Assembly: GCF_000196615.1 (NCBI RefSeq)
Contig: NC_014306.1
Span: 3,720,001 to 3,784,000, forward strand
Direction of reading: 5' to 3'
Source of the DNA: Erwinia billingiae Eb661
GTDB lineage: Bacteria > Pseudomonadota > Gammaproteobacteria > Enterobacterales > Enterobacteriaceae
Length of the DNA stretch: 64,000 nucleotides
Every line of letters begins with the position of its first letter. Position 1 is the stretch's first letter. The notes under the pieces were generated by a model, which had not been told where the DNA came from, searched no databases, and saw nothing but the letters and a program-made list of their open reading frames with translations. Both the position numbers and the translations under genes were made by a program. Shown one piece after another: positions 11,036 through 21,168 of the stretch.

Positions 11036-13252
11036 TCACTTCTCCACGCCGGCCTGAATCATTTCCTGCAACGGCCTTGCCGCACCGATCGCTTCCCCCT
11101 GAAAATAATCCACTCCGAGCTGGCGCAGCGCCTGTTCTGTTTCCAGTGAATTTACGCCACAGGCAATAACGCCCATGCGCTTACTTTGTGCCAGCGCACA
11201 GATTGCCGCTATCACCTGATAATTCAGGCAGTCCTGCAGCATGCTGCTGATAAAGCGCGCGTCCACTTTCAGCATATCGCCTTCCAACTCTTTCAGCCTG
11301 GCGTAGCCGGCAAACTCACTGCCAAAATCAGTGACCACTACCCGACAGCCCAGTTGCAGCAGCTGTAAAGCTGAACGCCCGCCCCATCTGGCTTGATTCA
11401 TCAGCGGCGAATCCGCCACCTGGATAATCAACTGCCAGGGCTGCAGGTCATAAAGCTCCAGATACCCTTTGATCTCTTTGGCCAGCGTGGGCCGGCACAA
11501 GCTGGAGATAAACAGGGTCACGGCAAAACGGCTGACTGCAAGCCGATCACGCTGCCGGTCGGCAAAGGCCAGCACGTGCTCGAGGGTCCAACGATCCACT
11601 TCCCAGCTCAACCCTAGCTCATCCAGTTTCTCCGGGGATAGCGTTTGTCCTGAGCTGTCCTGCATGCTGAGCGTAAGGTCGTAGTAATCATCTCCCCGCA
11701 CGCCCTGTACCCGCTGTGCCAGGATCGGATAGCCCTGGTTTCGCAACCTGTCGCGGATCTCATCCATCACCGCCACCTTTTCCGCGATCCGGCGCTGAAC
11801 CGGCAGACTGTTATTACGCAGCAAGCTTTCCGCGATGCCGGTTCTGAGCGACTGTTCGGCCATGGCACTCATCTCGCCCAACAGCTCGTAAAGATGCGTC
11901 ACCGGGCGCCGGACGGTGCAATAACTGATGCCAATATCGGGATGGATCGGCAGACCTTCCCAGCGCAGATGGAACGCCTTCAGACTGGCCTCAATGCTTT
12001 CTATACGCTGCTGACGAGCGGTGTAATTAAGCCTGATCGCCAGATCAAAGCCGGGCAGCTGGTAGACATCCTCGCCCGGCTGCAGGTCATTGAGCAGATA
12101 GTTCGCCAGGCTGCGCTTGTACTGGATGCGCAACCGTAATCCATACATACGGCTGAGCCTGTCGAGTTCCGGGATGCTCAGGTAAAACAGAAGAGTCAGT
12201 GGGATTTCATTCAAATCCGCGCTGAGTGCGCGCAGATTGGGTAGGTTGAAAACCGGATCGCTTAAGGCAGCCAGCCTGGTTTTGATTAAGATCCGCCGCT
12301 GGCGGGTACTGATCGCCGCCATCATCAGGATCGTCAGACTGAATACCAGCAGGTTCGCCGACATCACCGCCAGATGGTAAGGCTCGGTCTCAGGACAGAG
12401 AAACCGGTCGCGTAACTGGTACAGCACCACCAGCAGCACGGCCCAACTCAATGACGTGAAGAGGTAACCAAACCGCATTGCCGACCACAGCATCAGCGGC
12501 AGCAGCAAAGGAAGGCCATAATCGCTGGCCAACAGGTTGTCTTCGCTTTGCTGCATCAGCAGCAACATCACCAGCAGAAACGCCACCAGCGAGAGCCATG
12601 CCACACACTCATACGGGTGGAGATTGGCCGCCCGTTGATGGGTAAGCCGACAGTAAATCACCCGAATAAATCGCGGCTTGCGGATGCAACGGATAGCAAA
12701 GTAGTAAATCTGCACCATCGTCACGCAGGACAGCAGTACGGATTGATAATTAAGCAGCGTGTGCAGAGTGAATAAGCCGGGGGTAAAAACCGTGCCATCC
12801 AGCGCGACCACGCCCGTGGTTGCCACGCCCTGCATACCAAAGACGAACAGGGTTGGCATCAGAAAAGCCAGCCAAAGCAAACGCACCTGTGCCAGGCTCA
12901 GGCCACCATAATCCGCCTTACCGCGCCGGCCAGCATGGAGTTTATAGCCCTTCATACCCAGCGCCAGCACGGCAAGCGTAACGCTAATAATCAGCGCGGC
13001 GGGCAGCGGGCTAAAGCGCGAGAAATAGTACAGGCTCAGCACCAGCGCAATTCCCGGCATCGCTCGCCAGTCAAAAACCAACAGCATGGCAAGGTACATG
13101 GCCAGTGGCAGATAGATCAGATAGACATAGCCGCCTTCAACCACCAGCCGGATGGAGAGCTGGGTGGAAAGCGGCATCAGCAGCAACGGTAAAATCAGGG
13201 GCAACCCGAAGGCGCTTTGGCTGAAGCGGGAGATCCAGTGTGTGATATTCAT
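11036..13252 (-). CDS. pdeF: Membrane GGDEF/EAL-family protein, PdeF (YfgF) homologue with degenerate active sites
   Basis: The 738-aa protein is collinear with E. coli PdeF (747 aa): a multi-span MASE1-like membrane part (residues 1 to about 310), a degenerate GGDEF domain (GFDLA at 401-405 in place of GGDEF) and a C-terminal EAL domain from about 495. E. coli PdeF is an anaerobic c-di-GMP phosphodiesterase. Here most metal-binding EAL residues are changed: EAL Glu is Asp525, the NxS Asn is Thr579, ExTE is QVAD (611-614), DDFG is TDFG (641-644), and AEGVE is ACGVN (697-701). Lys662 and Gln718 remain. It is therefore probably not an active phosphodiesterase. An FNR box lies 100 bp upstream. 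Confidence 0.85.
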   Translation of the reverse strand: MNITHWISRFSQSAFGLPLILPLLLMPLSTQLSIRLVVEGGYVYLIYLPLAMYLAMLLVFDWRAMPGIALVLSLYYFSRFSPLPAALIISVTLAVLALGMKGYKLHAGRRGKADYGGLSLAQVRLLWLAFLMPTLFVFGMQGVATTGVVALDGTVFTPGLFTLHTLLNYQSVLLSCVTMVQIYYFAIRCIRKPRFIRVIYCRLTHQRAANLHPYECVAWLSLVAFLLVMLLLMQQSEDNLLASDYGLPLLLPLMLWSAMRFGYLFTSLSWAVLLVVLYQLRDRFLCPETEPYHLAVMSANLLVFSLTILMMAAISTRQRRILIKTRLAALSDPVFNLPNLRALSADLNEIPLTLLFYLSIPELDRLSRMYGLRLRIQYKRSLANYLLNDLQPGEDVYQLPGFDLAIRLNYTARQQRIESIEASLKAFHLRWEGLPIHPDIGISYCTVRRPVTHLYELLGEMSAMAEQSLRTGIAESLLRNNSLPVQRRIAEKVAVMDEIRDRLRNQGYPILAQRVQGVRGDDYYDLTLSMQDSSGQTLSPEKLDELGLSWEVDRWTLEHVLAFADRQRDRLAVSRFAVTLFISSLCRPTLAKEIKGYLELYDLQPWQLIIQVADSPLMNQARWGGRSALQLLQLGCRVVVTDFGSEFAGYARLKELEGDMLKVDARFISSMLQDCLNYQVIAAICALAQSKRMGVIACGVNSLETEQALRQLGVDYFQGEAIGAARPLQEMIQAGVEK

Positions 13253-13351
13253 GGTGCTCGACAGGGTGGCAAAAACGTCAGGCCATAACAGGTCTTTGCA
13301 CGTTTCTCGGGGTCGGATTCGGTTATAGTAAAGTCAGCAGTTAAGTAAAAA

Positions 13352-13365
13352 TTGATTTAAATCAA
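13352..13365. promoter_or_regulatory. FNR box in the pdeF-yfgG intergenic region
   Basis: TTGATTTAAATCAA is a perfect FNR palindrome (TTGAT-N4-ATCAA). It lies 100 bp upstream of pdeF (minus strand) and 176 bp upstream of yfgG. E. coli PdeF acts under anaerobic conditions, which fits oxygen control of pdeF. The site also resembles a CRP half-site pair, so FNR is the likely but not the only reader. Confidence 0.75.
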
Positions 13366-13540
13366 ACCTGGCTGATTTGCTGTCGTTAATGCCGACACGT
13401 TTAAGCAAATGATCGTTTAGCCTTGTCAAAATCTGATTTGGCGCAATCTGTTGGCCCGCGCGCAGCCTCAACGTTGACCTGCTGGGCTGGCTGTGCCTAA
13501 ATTGTATTAATGCCTGCGGGCTTTTTTCAGGAACCGATGC

Positions 13541-13717
13541 GTGAATAGCGCTATGTCATTTAGAAAACGTCGTAAAACCAGCCATATGACCCGAATTATA
13601 TTGCTGGTGAGCTTTATTATCTTAGTGGGACGGTTAATTTTTGTGGTGCCCGGTGCCATCAAACATCATCAGCAAAAAAATCAGGACGTTGCTGTGCCTA
13701 CCGTCATAACGAAATAA
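13541..13717 (+). CDS. yfgG: Small single-span membrane protein, YfgG family
   Basis: A 58-aa protein of the same pattern as E. coli YfgG (63 aa): a basic N-terminus (RKRRKTSHMTRI), one membrane span (about IILLVSFIILVGRLIFVV), then GAIKHHQQK. E. coli YfgG is linked to tolerance of nickel and cobalt. I chose GTG at 13541 because AGGA lies about 8 bp before it; the alternative ATG at 13553 sits too far from that site. As in E. coli, it is next to pdeF and read in the opposite direction. Confidence 0.75.
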   Translation: MNSAMSFRKRRKTSHMTRIILLVSFIILVGRLIFVVPGAIKHHQQKNQDVAVPTVITK

Positions 13718-13841
13718 TCGGCTCTGCCATCGTATTCCCCCCAGGGAGTTGCTATAAAAATGCGACTTCTCTCACTCTTTTGCCTGATTTGAGCAATACT
13801 TACCGTCTCGCTCGTCTTTTGCCAGACACAAGGGAATTTTT

Positions 13842-15278
13842 ATGTCTGTAGCCTTATCCCATGCCCAGCAACTTGCTGAAATCCGTGGCCGTATCCTCAA
13901 TCTGCTGTTAAATGACGGCGATCTGGTCGATACGCTGCTTGAACGTCCGCTAAATGAAACACCTGCCGAGGCCAGGGCGCACGAGGAACAGGCGGAAGAG
14001 ATCAGGCAGTATATTCCCCTGCTGCACGCTGCGGATATTGCTGACCTGCTGGAAGCCCTGCCGGAAGATGAACGCCTGGCATTGTGGCATCTGATTGACA
14101 CCGAGCGCCGCGGGATGGTGCTGGTCGAAGCCTCTGAAAGCGTCTGGGACAGCCTGATCGAAGAGATGAGCGACCGCGATTTGCTGCGCGCCATCGCCCC
14201 GCTGGATATTGATGAGCAGGTTTACCTGTCAAAATATCTCTCGCGGGATTTAACCGGCCGACTGCTGACCTCTCTGGATCCGGCGTTACGCTCCCGCGTG
14301 CTTGAAGTCATGGATTTCGATCGCGACCGCGTCGGTCGCATCACCGACTTCAAGCTGATCACCATGCCTGCCGACGTGACCCTTGCCACCGTGCAGCGTT
14401 ACCTGCGGCGTAAAAAATCCATTCCTGATGGCACCGATAAGCTGTTTATCACCGATGAGCACAACACCCTGTTAGGTGAGCTGGCGCTGACTGACATTCT
14501 GCTGAACAAGCCGAAGAAGATGGTTCATGAAGTGATGAACGACAAACCGACCACCTTCCGCATCGATGATAAGGCGGAAGATGCCGCCGGGGCCTTCGAA
14601 CGTTATAACCTGATCTCTGCGGCGGTTATCGATGCCAAGGGCAAGTTAATGGGCCGCGTGACCATTGAAGATGTGGTCGACCTGGTCAACGAAGAGAACG
14701 ACAGCAACATCCGTAAAATGGGTGGGGTAAACCCGGATGAGGACGTGTTCGCGCCGGTCCGTAAATCGGTGCGCACGCGCTGGACCTGGTTGGCCGTTAA
14801 CCTGTGTACCGCGTTTGTCGCCTCACGGGTGATTGGATTATTTGAAGGCACCATTTCGCAAATCGTCGCCCTTGCGGCACTGATGCCGATTGTCGCGGGC
14901 ATCGGCGGCAATACCGGTAATCAGACCATTACTATGATTGTCCGTGCTCTGGCATTGCACCAGGTCGAACCGGGCAACTTCTCCTTCCTGATTGGCCGTG
15001 AGCTTGGCGTCGCGCTGATTAACGGAGTGTTCTGGGGAGGCATTATGGGCGGCGTCACCTGGGCGATGTACGGCAATCCGGCGCTGGGCGGCGTGATGAT
15101 GCTGGCGATGGTGCTGAATCTGTTGCTGGCCGCGTTAATGGGCGTGCTTATCCCGTTGATGATGACCAAATTCAAAAGGGATCCCGCAGTCGGTTCCAGC
15201 GTATTAATCACCGCGCTGACCGACACCGGCGGCTTCTTTATTTTCCTCGGTCTGGCGACGATTTTCCTGATCCACTAA
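13842..15278 (+). CDS. mgtE: Magnesium transporter MgtE
   Basis: The 478-aa protein has the MgtE layout: an N-terminal superhelical MgtE_N domain (to about residue 150), paired CBS domains (about 155-275, KPTTFRIDDKAEDAAGAFERY) and five membrane segments from about residue 305. The pore motif region GIGGNTGNQT (near residue 355) is present. MgtE is a Mg2+-gated Mg2+ channel in the inner membrane whose cytosolic CBS/N domains close the pore at high internal Mg2+. It takes the place of yfgH/yfgI in E. coli. The 124-bp upstream gap shows no recognised riboswitch. Confidence 0.93.
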   Translation: MSVALSHAQQLAEIRGRILNLLLNDGDLVDTLLERPLNETPAEARAHEEQAEEIRQYIPLLHAADIADLLEALPEDERLALWHLIDTERRGMVLVEASESVWDSLIEEMSDRDLLRAIAPLDIDEQVYLSKYLSRDLTGRLLTSLDPALRSRVLEVMDFDRDRVGRITDFKLITMPADVTLATVQRYLRRKKSIPDGTDKLFITDEHNTLLGELALTDILLNKPKKMVHEVMNDKPTTFRIDDKAEDAAGAFERYNLISAAVIDAKGKLMGRVTIEDVVDLVNEENDSNIRKMGGVNPDEDVFAPVRKSVRTRWTWLAVNLCTAFVASRVIGLFEGTISQIVALAALMPIVAGIGGNTGNQTITMIVRALALHQVEPGNFSFLIGRELGVALINGVFWGGIMGGVTWAMYGNPALGGVMMLAMVLNLLLAALMGVLIPLMMTKFKRDPAVGSSVLITALTDTGGFFIFLGLATIFLIH

Positions 15279-15314
15279 CCGGTCTGGCTCCGCCCAGCAG
15301 CCTGATAACGGACA

Positions 15315-15342
15315 TAAAAAAGCCCGCGATTACGCGGGCTTT
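15315..15342. terminator. Bidirectional terminator between mgtE and guaA
   Basis: The repeat AAAGCCCGCG/CGCGGGCTTT spans 15319-15342. The minus strand continues into a T-run (for guaBA); the plus strand has TTTAGTTT (for mgtE). The two operons converge here. Confidence 0.88.
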
Positions 15343-15374
15343 AGTTTCAACGTTCAGAACGGGTTAGCTGAGCG

Positions 15375-16955
15375 CTATTCCCACTCAATCGTCGCCGGTG
15401 GTTTACCTGAAATATCGTAAACCACACGGGAGATGCCGTTGATTTCGTTGATGATGCGGTTAGAGACGCGGCCGAGGAATTCATACGGCAGGTGCGCCCA
15501 GTGCGCGGTCATAAAGTCGATGGTCTCTACCGCACGCAGAGAAACAACCCAATCGTATTTACGGCCATCGCCCATCACGCCAACGGAACGCACTGGCAGG
15601 AACACGGTGAACGCCTGGCTGACCTTGTTGTACAGGTCGGCTTTATGCAGCTCTTCAATGAAGATGGCATCCGCACGACGCAGCAGGTCACAGTACTCTT
15701 TCTTCACTTCGCCCAGCACGCGAACACCCAGACCAGGGCCCGGGAACGGGTGACGGAACAGCATGTCGTGAGGCAGACCCAATTCCAGGCCGATTTTGCG
15801 CACTTCGTCTTTGAACAGCTCTTTCAGCGGCTCAACCAGACCCAGCTTCATCTCTTTCGGCAGTCCACCCACGTTGTGGTGCGACTTGATCACGTGCGCT
15901 TTGCCGGTGGCAGATGCAGCAGACTCGATCACGTCCGGATAGATGGTGCCCTGCGCCAGCCATTTCACGTCCTGCAGCATGGTGGCATGCTCGTCGAACA
16001 CTTCAACGAAGACGCGACCAATGGTCTTACGCTTCGCTTCAGGTTCGTCGATGCCAGCCAGCGCATCCAGGAAACGGTCTTCAGCGGCAACGTGAATGAT
16101 GTTCAGACCGAAGTGGTCACCGAACATATCCATTACCTGCTCGGCTTCGTTCAGACGCAGCAGGCCGTTATCCACGAACACGCAGGTCAGGCGGTCGCCA
16201 ATGGCGCGGTGCAGCAGCATCGCGGTCACAGAGGAATCCACACCGCCTGACAGGCCGAGGATAACTTTGTCGTTGCCCACCTGCTCACGCAGACGCTCAA
16301 CGGTGTCTTCGATGATTTTTGCCGGTGTCCACAGCGCTTCACATTCACAGATATCGCGAACAAAACGCTCCAGCAGACGCAGGCCCTGACGGGTATGCGT
16401 CACTTCCGGGTGGAACTGCACGCCGTACAGACGCTTCTCTTCGTTGGCGATAATCGCGAACGGACAGGAATCCGTGCTGGCAACGGTGACGAAATCAGCC
16501 GGGATAGCAGACACTTTGTCGCCGTGGCTCATCCAGACATCCATCAGCGGCTTGCCATCTGCGCTCAGGGAATCTTCGATGCCACGGGTCAGTGCGCTCT
16601 GCAAGGCAATTTCAACCTGTGCATAGCCAAATTCACGCTCGTTAGAGCCTTCCACTTTGCCACCCAGCTGCATTGCCATGGTCTGCATGCCGTAGCACAC
16701 GCCCAGCACCGGCACGCCCGCATTGAAGACATACTCAGGCGCACGTGGGCTTGCGTGCTCGGTGGTGCTTTCCGGGCCACCAGAAAGGATGATGCCGTTC
16801 GGGTTGAACCCGCGGATCTGCTCTTCGGTGACATCCCACGCCCACAGTTCACAGTAGACGCCCAGCTCACGCACGCGGCGTGCAACCAGCTGCGTGTACT
16901 GCGAGCCGAAATCAAGGATCAGAATGCGATGTTTATGAATATTTTCCGTCGTCAT
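15375..16955 (-). CDS. guaA: GMP synthase (glutamine-hydrolysing)
   Basis: GuaA converts XMP to GMP using glutamine and ATP. The 526-aa protein (E. coli 525) has the class I glutaminase domain with the nucleophile Cys in [10 protein letters not shown], and His/Glu in [11 protein letters not shown]. The ATP pyrophosphatase domain carries the PP-loop [11 protein letters not shown] near residue 231, and the C-terminal dimer domain ends KPPATIEWE. It lies 81 bp after guaB, with a stable hairpin in between. Confidence 0.97.
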   Translation of the reverse strand: MTTENIHKHRILILDFGSQYTQLVARRVRELGVYCELWAWDVTEEQIRGFNPNGIILSGGPESTTEHASPRAPEYVFNAGVPVLGVCYGMQTMAMQLGGKVEGSNEREFGYAQVEIALQSALTRGIEDSLSADGKPLMDVWMSHGDKVSAIPADFVTVASTDSCPFAIIANEEKRLYGVQFHPEVTHTRQGLRLLERFVRDICECEALWTPAKIIEDTVERLREQVGNDKVILGLSGGVDSSVTAMLLHRAIGDRLTCVFVDNGLLRLNEAEQVMDMFGDHFGLNIIHVAAEDRFLDALAGIDEPEAKRKTIGRVFVEVFDEHATMLQDVKWLAQGTIYPDVIESAASATGKAHVIKSHHNVGGLPKEMKLGLVEPLKELFKDEVRKIGLELGLPHDMLFRHPFPGPGLGVRVLGEVKKEYCDLLRRADAIFIEELHKADLYNKVSQAFTVFLPVRSVGVMGDGRKYDWVVSLRAVETIDFMTAHWAHLPYEFLGRVSNRIINEINGISRVVYDISGKPPATIEWE

Positions 16956-17000
16956 TGGGCTATTCCAGGGCGATATAACAAATTCAGGGAGAAGGAGTAA

Positions 17001-17022
17001 AACGCCCGGCTAAGCCGGGCGT
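17001..17022 (-). terminator. Hairpin between guaB and guaA (possible attenuator)
   Basis: The minus strand reads CGCCCGGC-TTA-GCCGGGCG followed by TTTTA. It has terminator form but lies inside an operon, 15-36 bp after the guaB stop, so it may lower guaA relative to guaB or stabilise guaB mRNA. Partial read-through is inferred from the missing guaA-specific promoter region. Confidence 0.6.
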
Positions 17023-17036
17023 GGGGTTCAGCGATG

Positions 17037-18503
17037 TTATGACCCCATACGGTAGTTCGGGGACTCTTTGGTGATCGTCACATCGTGAACGTGACTTTCC
17101 GAAATACCGGCGCCGCTGATGCGGACAAATTCTGCTTTGGTGCGCAGGTCGTCGATGGTAGCACAACCGGTCAGACCCATACAGGAGCGCAGGCCACCCA
17201 TTTGCTGGTGAACGATCTCTTTCAGACGGCCTTTGTAAGCCACACGGCCTTCAATCCCTTCCGGTACCAGTTTGTCCGCCGCGTTGTCGGTCTGGAAGTA
17301 ACGGTCAGAGGAGCCTTTGGACATTGCGCCCAGCGAACCCATGCCACGGTAGGATTTGAATGAACGGCCCTGATACAGCTCGATTTCGCCCGGAGATTCT
17401 TCGGTACCCGCCAGCATTGAGCCAACCATGACCGCGCTTGCACCTGCGGCTATCGCCTTAGCGATATCGCCCGAGAAGCGGATACCGCCATCAGCGATAA
17501 CCGGAATCCCGGTGCCTTCCAGCGCTTCAACCGCGTCAGAAACCGCAGTGATCTGAGGCACACCGACGCCGGTCACGATACGCGTGGTACAGATGGAACC
17601 CGGACCGATACCCACTTTCACTGCGCTGACGCCAGCTTCAACCAACGCCAGTGCGCCTGCACCGGTCGCCACGTTGCCGCCCAGGATCTGCAGATCGGGA
17701 TATTTCGCACGGGTTTCACGGATACGTTGCAGAACGCCTTCAGAATGGCCGTGTGAGGAGTCAATCAGCAGCACGTCAACACCCGCAGCCACCAGCGCAT
17801 CAACACGCTCTTCGTTGCCGGCACCGGCGCCAACCGCAGCACCAACACGCAGACGGCCATGCTCGTCTTTACAGGCGTTAGGTTTACGTTCGGCTTTCTG
17901 GAAGTCTTTCACGGTGATCATGCCCAGCAGATGGAATTTATCATCCACCACCAGCGCTTTCTCTACGCGTTTTTCGTGCATTTTGTGCAGAACTACTTCG
18001 CGGGCTTCGCCTTCGCGAACGGTAACCAGACGGTCTTTCGGGGTCATTACCGCCGAAACCGGCAGGCTCAGGTCGGTCACGAAGCGCACGTCACGACCGG
18101 TAATGATACCGACCAGTTCGTTGTCGCCGTTCACCACCGGGTAGCCTGCAAAGCCGTTACGTTCGGTCAGCACTTTAACATCGCTCAGCGCGGTGGTTGG
18201 CAGAACGGTCTGCGGATCGGTGACCACACCACTTTCATGCTTCTTCACCTTGCGAACTTCTTCCGCCTGGCGCTCGATTGGCATGTTTTTGTGGATAAAG
18301 CCGAGTCCACCTTCCTGTGCCAGTGCAATAGCCAGACCGGCTTCGGTCACGGTATCCATAGCAGCGGAAAGCATTGGGATGTTCAGACGGATAGATTTGG
18401 TAAGCTGGGTGCTGAGGTCAGCCGTGTTTGGTAATACTGTGGAGTGAGCAGGAACGAGCAAAACGTCGTCGAAAGTCAGGGCTTCTTTAGTGATTCTTAG
18501 CAT
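17037..18503 (-). CDS. guaB: Inosine-5'-monophosphate dehydrogenase
   Basis: GuaB oxidises IMP to XMP with NAD+, the committed step to GMP. The 488-aa protein has the TIM-barrel catalytic domain with the active Cys in [10 protein letters not shown], the phosphate-binding [12 protein letters not shown], the mobile flap (SDRYFQ), and the inserted CBS pair (about residues 95-205). It is the first gene of guaBA, divergent from xseA, with a PurR box in the 170-bp gap. Confidence 0.97.
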   Translation of the reverse strand: MLRITKEALTFDDVLLVPAHSTVLPNTADLSTQLTKSIRLNIPMLSAAMDTVTEAGLAIALAQEGGLGFIHKNMPIERQAEEVRKVKKHESGVVTDPQTVLPTTALSDVKVLTERNGFAGYPVVNGDNELVGIITGRDVRFVTDLSLPVSAVMTPKDRLVTVREGEAREVVLHKMHEKRVEKALVVDDKFHLLGMITVKDFQKAERKPNACKDEHGRLRVGAAVGAGAGNEERVDALVAAGVDVLLIDSSHGHSEGVLQRIRETRAKYPDLQILGGNVATGAGALALVEAGVSAVKVGIGPGSICTTRIVTGVGVPQITAVSDAVEALEGTGIPVIADGGIRFSGDIAKAIAAGASAVMVGSMLAGTEESPGEIELYQGRSFKSYRGMGSLGAMSKGSSDRYFQTDNAADKLVPEGIEGRVAYKGRLKEIVHQQMGGLRSCMGLTGCATIDDLRTKAEFVRISGAGISESHVHDVTITKESPNYRMGS

Positions 18504-18565
18504 GGCAATATCTCAACCTCAGGGTGAATGAGAACTTGTAAAATATTGCCGCGGCATTATACAGG

Positions 18566-18581
18566 CCGTAATCGATTGCCT
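18566..18581 (-). promoter_or_regulatory. PurR operator of guaBA
   Basis: On the minus strand the site reads AGGCAATCGATTACGG, which agrees with the PurR consensus ANGCAANCGNTTNCNT except for the last base. It lies 63 bp before the guaB start. Purine repression of guaBA through PurR is established in E. coli. Confidence 0.75.
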
Positions 18582-18673
18582 CCAGCATTATTTACGAAAA
18601 GTTCTTGATCCCGCCAGTCAGGCCTGTAGTATCGGTCAATTAACCCTCTGATTTAAAGTTTGATCTTCATCAC

Positions 18674-20053
18674 ATGTCGCTACCGCCATCAGCCAATATT
18701 TTTACCGTCAGCCGTCTCAATACCACAGTGCGCAAGCTGCTGGAGATGGAAATGGGCCAGGTCTGGCTGAGTGCTGAAATCTCCAACTTCTCGCAGCCCT
18801 CTTCCGGTCACTGGTATTTCACTCTGAAAGACGATGGTGCCCAGGTGCGCTGTGCGATGTTCCGCAACAGTAACCGGCGCGTCACCTTCCGGCCGCAAAA
18901 TGGCCAGCAGGTGTTAGTCAGAGCAACCATCACCCTGTATGAACCGCGCGGGGATTACCAGCTGATTGCCGAAAGCATGCAGCCCGCCGGTGAAGGTCTG
19001 TTGCAACAGCAGTTCGAGCAGTTGAAGCAGAAGCTGATGAGCGAAGGGCTTTTTGAACAAAGCCATAAACAGCCGTTGCCGGACCCGGCCCGTCAGGTTG
19101 GGGTGATCACCTCGTCCACCGGCGCCGCGTTGCATGACGTCCTGCGCGTACTGCATCGACGCGATCCCTCGCTGCCTGTCGTCATCTACCCTACCCCGGT
19201 TCAGGGCGTGGATGCGCCGGCCAGCATTGTTCGCGCCATTGAAACCGCCAACGCCCGTGCCGAATGTGACGTGCTGATTGTGGGACGCGGCGGCGGCTCT
19301 CTGGAAGATCTGTGGAGCTTCAACGACGAGCGGGTTGCCCGCGCGATTTACGCCAGCCGCATTCCGATTGTCAGTGCCGTTGGCCATGAAACCGATGTGA
19401 CCATCGCCGATTTTGTTGCCGACCTGCGAGCACCGACGCCTTCTGCTGCCGCCGAGCTGGTGAGCCGTAACCAAATCGAACTGCTGCGTCAGCTGCAATC
19501 TCAGCAAACCCGGCTGGAAATGGCGATGGATTATTACCTCGCGCAGAAGAGCCGGACCTTCACCCGCATTCAGCATCGTTTGCAGCAGCAGCACCCGCAG
19601 TTGCGCCTGGCCCGTCAGCAGACCGCGCTGATGCGTCTGCAACGCCGTCTGGACGACGCAATGCAGTTACGAGTGCGTCAGGCTGGCCGTCAGCAAGAAC
19701 GCGCTAAGCAGCGTCTGAGCGCGTTTCAGCCGCAGGCGCGCATCCATCGCGCTCAGCAAAACCTGCAGCAGTGGCAGTACCGTCTGCAACAGGCGATGCA
19801 GCAGCAGCTGAATGGCGGAAAACAGCGCTTCTCAACGCTTACCGCGCAACTTGAGGGCGTCAGCCCACTGGCGACGCTGGCGCGTGGGTTTAGCGTCACC
19901 ACGGCCCAGGATGGCCAGGTGGTGAAAAAGACCCGCCAGGTACAGACCGGCGACACGCTGAAAACCCGGTTAGATGACGGTTGGGTCGAGAGTGAAGTCA
20001 CTGCCGTAACCCCGACTAAAAAACCGCGCAAGCCGAAAAATCCCGCATCCTGA
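18674..20053 (+). CDS. xseA: Exodeoxyribonuclease VII large subunit
   Basis: XseA is the catalytic large subunit of exonuclease VII, which degrades single-stranded DNA from both ends. The 459-aa protein (E. coli 456) has an N-terminal OB fold (residues 1 to about 105), the catalytic domain with [29 protein letters not shown] and [27 protein letters not shown] conserved blocks, a long coiled coil (about 270-390) and a C-terminal XseB-binding tail. It is transcribed away from guaBA. No xseB is in the window. Confidence 0.95.
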   Translation: MSLPPSANIFTVSRLNTTVRKLLEMEMGQVWLSAEISNFSQPSSGHWYFTLKDDGAQVRCAMFRNSNRRVTFRPQNGQQVLVRATITLYEPRGDYQLIAESMQPAGEGLLQQQFEQLKQKLMSEGLFEQSHKQPLPDPARQVGVITSSTGAALHDVLRVLHRRDPSLPVVIYPTPVQGVDAPASIVRAIETANARAECDVLIVGRGGGSLEDLWSFNDERVARAIYASRIPIVSAVGHETDVTIADFVADLRAPTPSAAAELVSRNQIELLRQLQSQQTRLEMAMDYYLAQKSRTFTRIQHRLQQQHPQLRLARQQTALMRLQRRLDDAMQLRVRQAGRQQERAKQRLSAFQPQARIHRAQQNLQQWQYRLQQAMQQQLNGGKQRFSTLTAQLEGVSPLATLARGFSVTTAQDGQVVKKTRQVQTGDTLKTRLDDGWVESEVTAVTPTKKPRKPKNPAS

Positions 20054-20061
20054 TTGCCATG

Positions 20062-20080
20062 CCGCCTGATTAACAGGCGG
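20062..20080. repeat. Inverted repeat after xseA
   Basis: CCGCCTG and CAGGCGG flank a 5-base loop 9 bp after the xseA stop. No T-run follows, so it is at best a weak terminator or an mRNA-end stabiliser. Confidence 0.45.
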
Positions 20081-20154
20081 TACTGACTTCACCGCACAAC
20101 TCTCCCCTGGCGACTATACTTTTCGCATACCCATCATCGACCAGGGAGCTTGGT

Positions 20155-21168
20155 ATGCACTATGGCGTTATTCCCCCTTACATCCTGCGCAAAATAATCG
20201 ATAACGGTTCCGGGCAGCAGCAAAGCTGTGCGCGCAATACGTTAGTCCACGTTCAGACGCTGATGGCCGAGAACTGGATCAAACCTGAAGGCACAACAAA
20301 CGCCACGCCCGGCGAGGTCCAGCGGGAAATTTACGATTCAGAACAGACGCAAAATCTGCCCGGTACGCTGGTTCGTCGCGAAGGCCAGCCCGCAGGCAGC
20401 GATATCGCCTCGACCGAGGCGTATGACTATCTTGGTTTTACCTATGATTTCTTCTGGCAGGCCTACCAGCGCAACTCGCTGGACAATCAGGGCCTGACGC
20501 TGAAAGGCACCGTCCACTATGGTAAAGACTATCAAAATGCCTTCTGGAACGGTCAGCAGATGGTGTTCGGTGATGGAGACGGCGAGATATTTAATCGCTT
20601 TACCATCGCGCTGGATGTGGTCGGTCATGAACTGGCACACGGCGTCACCGAAACCGAAGCCGGATTGATTTACTTCGAGCAGGCTGGTGCGCTAAACGAA
20701 TCGCTGTCGGATGTCTTTGGCTCGCTGGTGAAGCAATTTCATCAAAAGCAGACAGCCGACCAAGCCGACTGGATTATTGGCGAAGGCCTGCTGGCCGACA
20801 AAATCAAAGGCAAAGGCCTGCGATCGATGTCAGCGCCCGGTACCGCCTATGACGACCCGTTATTAGGCAAGGATCCGCAGCCCGCCGACATGAAAGGCTA
20901 CATCCAGACCCGCGATGATAACGGTGGTGTGCACCTCAATTCCGGCATTCCAAACCGCGCATTCTATCTGGCGGCAAAAGCGCTGGGTGGCTATGCATGG
21001 GAACTGGCCGGATACGCCTGGTATGACACGGTCTGTGACAAAACCCTGCCGCAGAATGCCGATTTCAAAACCTTTGCCGGTTTCACCATCAAGCATGGTC
21101 AGAAACGGTTTAACAAATCCGTCGCGGAAGCGATTGAAGAGGCCTGGAAACAGGTTGGCGTACTCTGA
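20155..21168 (+). CDS. prtS: Protealysin-like M4 zinc metalloprotease
   Basis: The 337-aa protein is a thermolysin-family (M4) metallopeptidase of the short protealysin/PrtS type. Zinc ligands are His158 and His162 in HELAH and Glu182 in GALNESLSDVFG, and the family's catalytic-site His lies in GGVHLNSGIPNRAF. There is no classical signal peptide. The N-terminus (YGVIPPYILRKI, residues 3-14) fits the short protealysin propeptide. Serratia protealysin cleaves actin and outer-membrane proteins. The ATG follows CAGGGAGC at a proper distance. The stop overlaps the next gene's ATG by one base. Confidence 0.92.
   Translation: MHYGVIPPYILRKIIDNGSGQQQSCARNTLVHVQTLMAENWIKPEGTTNATPGEVQREIYDSEQTQNLPGTLVRREGQPAGSDIASTEAYDYLGFTYDFFWQAYQRNSLDNQGLTLKGTVHYGKDYQNAFWNGQQMVFGDGDGEIFNRFTIALDVVGHELAHGVTETEAGLIYFEQAGALNESLSDVFGSLVKQFHQKQTADQADWIIGEGLLADKIKGKGLRSMSAPGTAYDDPLLGKDPQPADMKGYIQTRDDNGGVHLNSGIPNRAFYLAAKALGGYAWELAGYAWYDTVCDKTLPQNADFKTFAGFTIKHGQKRFNKSVAEAIEEAWKQVGVL

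Noticed and set aside
13759..13791. Ten-codon leader peptide (MRLLSLFCLI) before mgtE
   Set aside because: The ribosome site is distant and the peptide has no proline run or other sensing feature like known Mg2+ leader peptides; chance is likely.
15492..16250. 252-codon open frame antisense to guaA
   Set aside because: Shadow of the conserved guaA gene; no ribosome site or recognisable domain.
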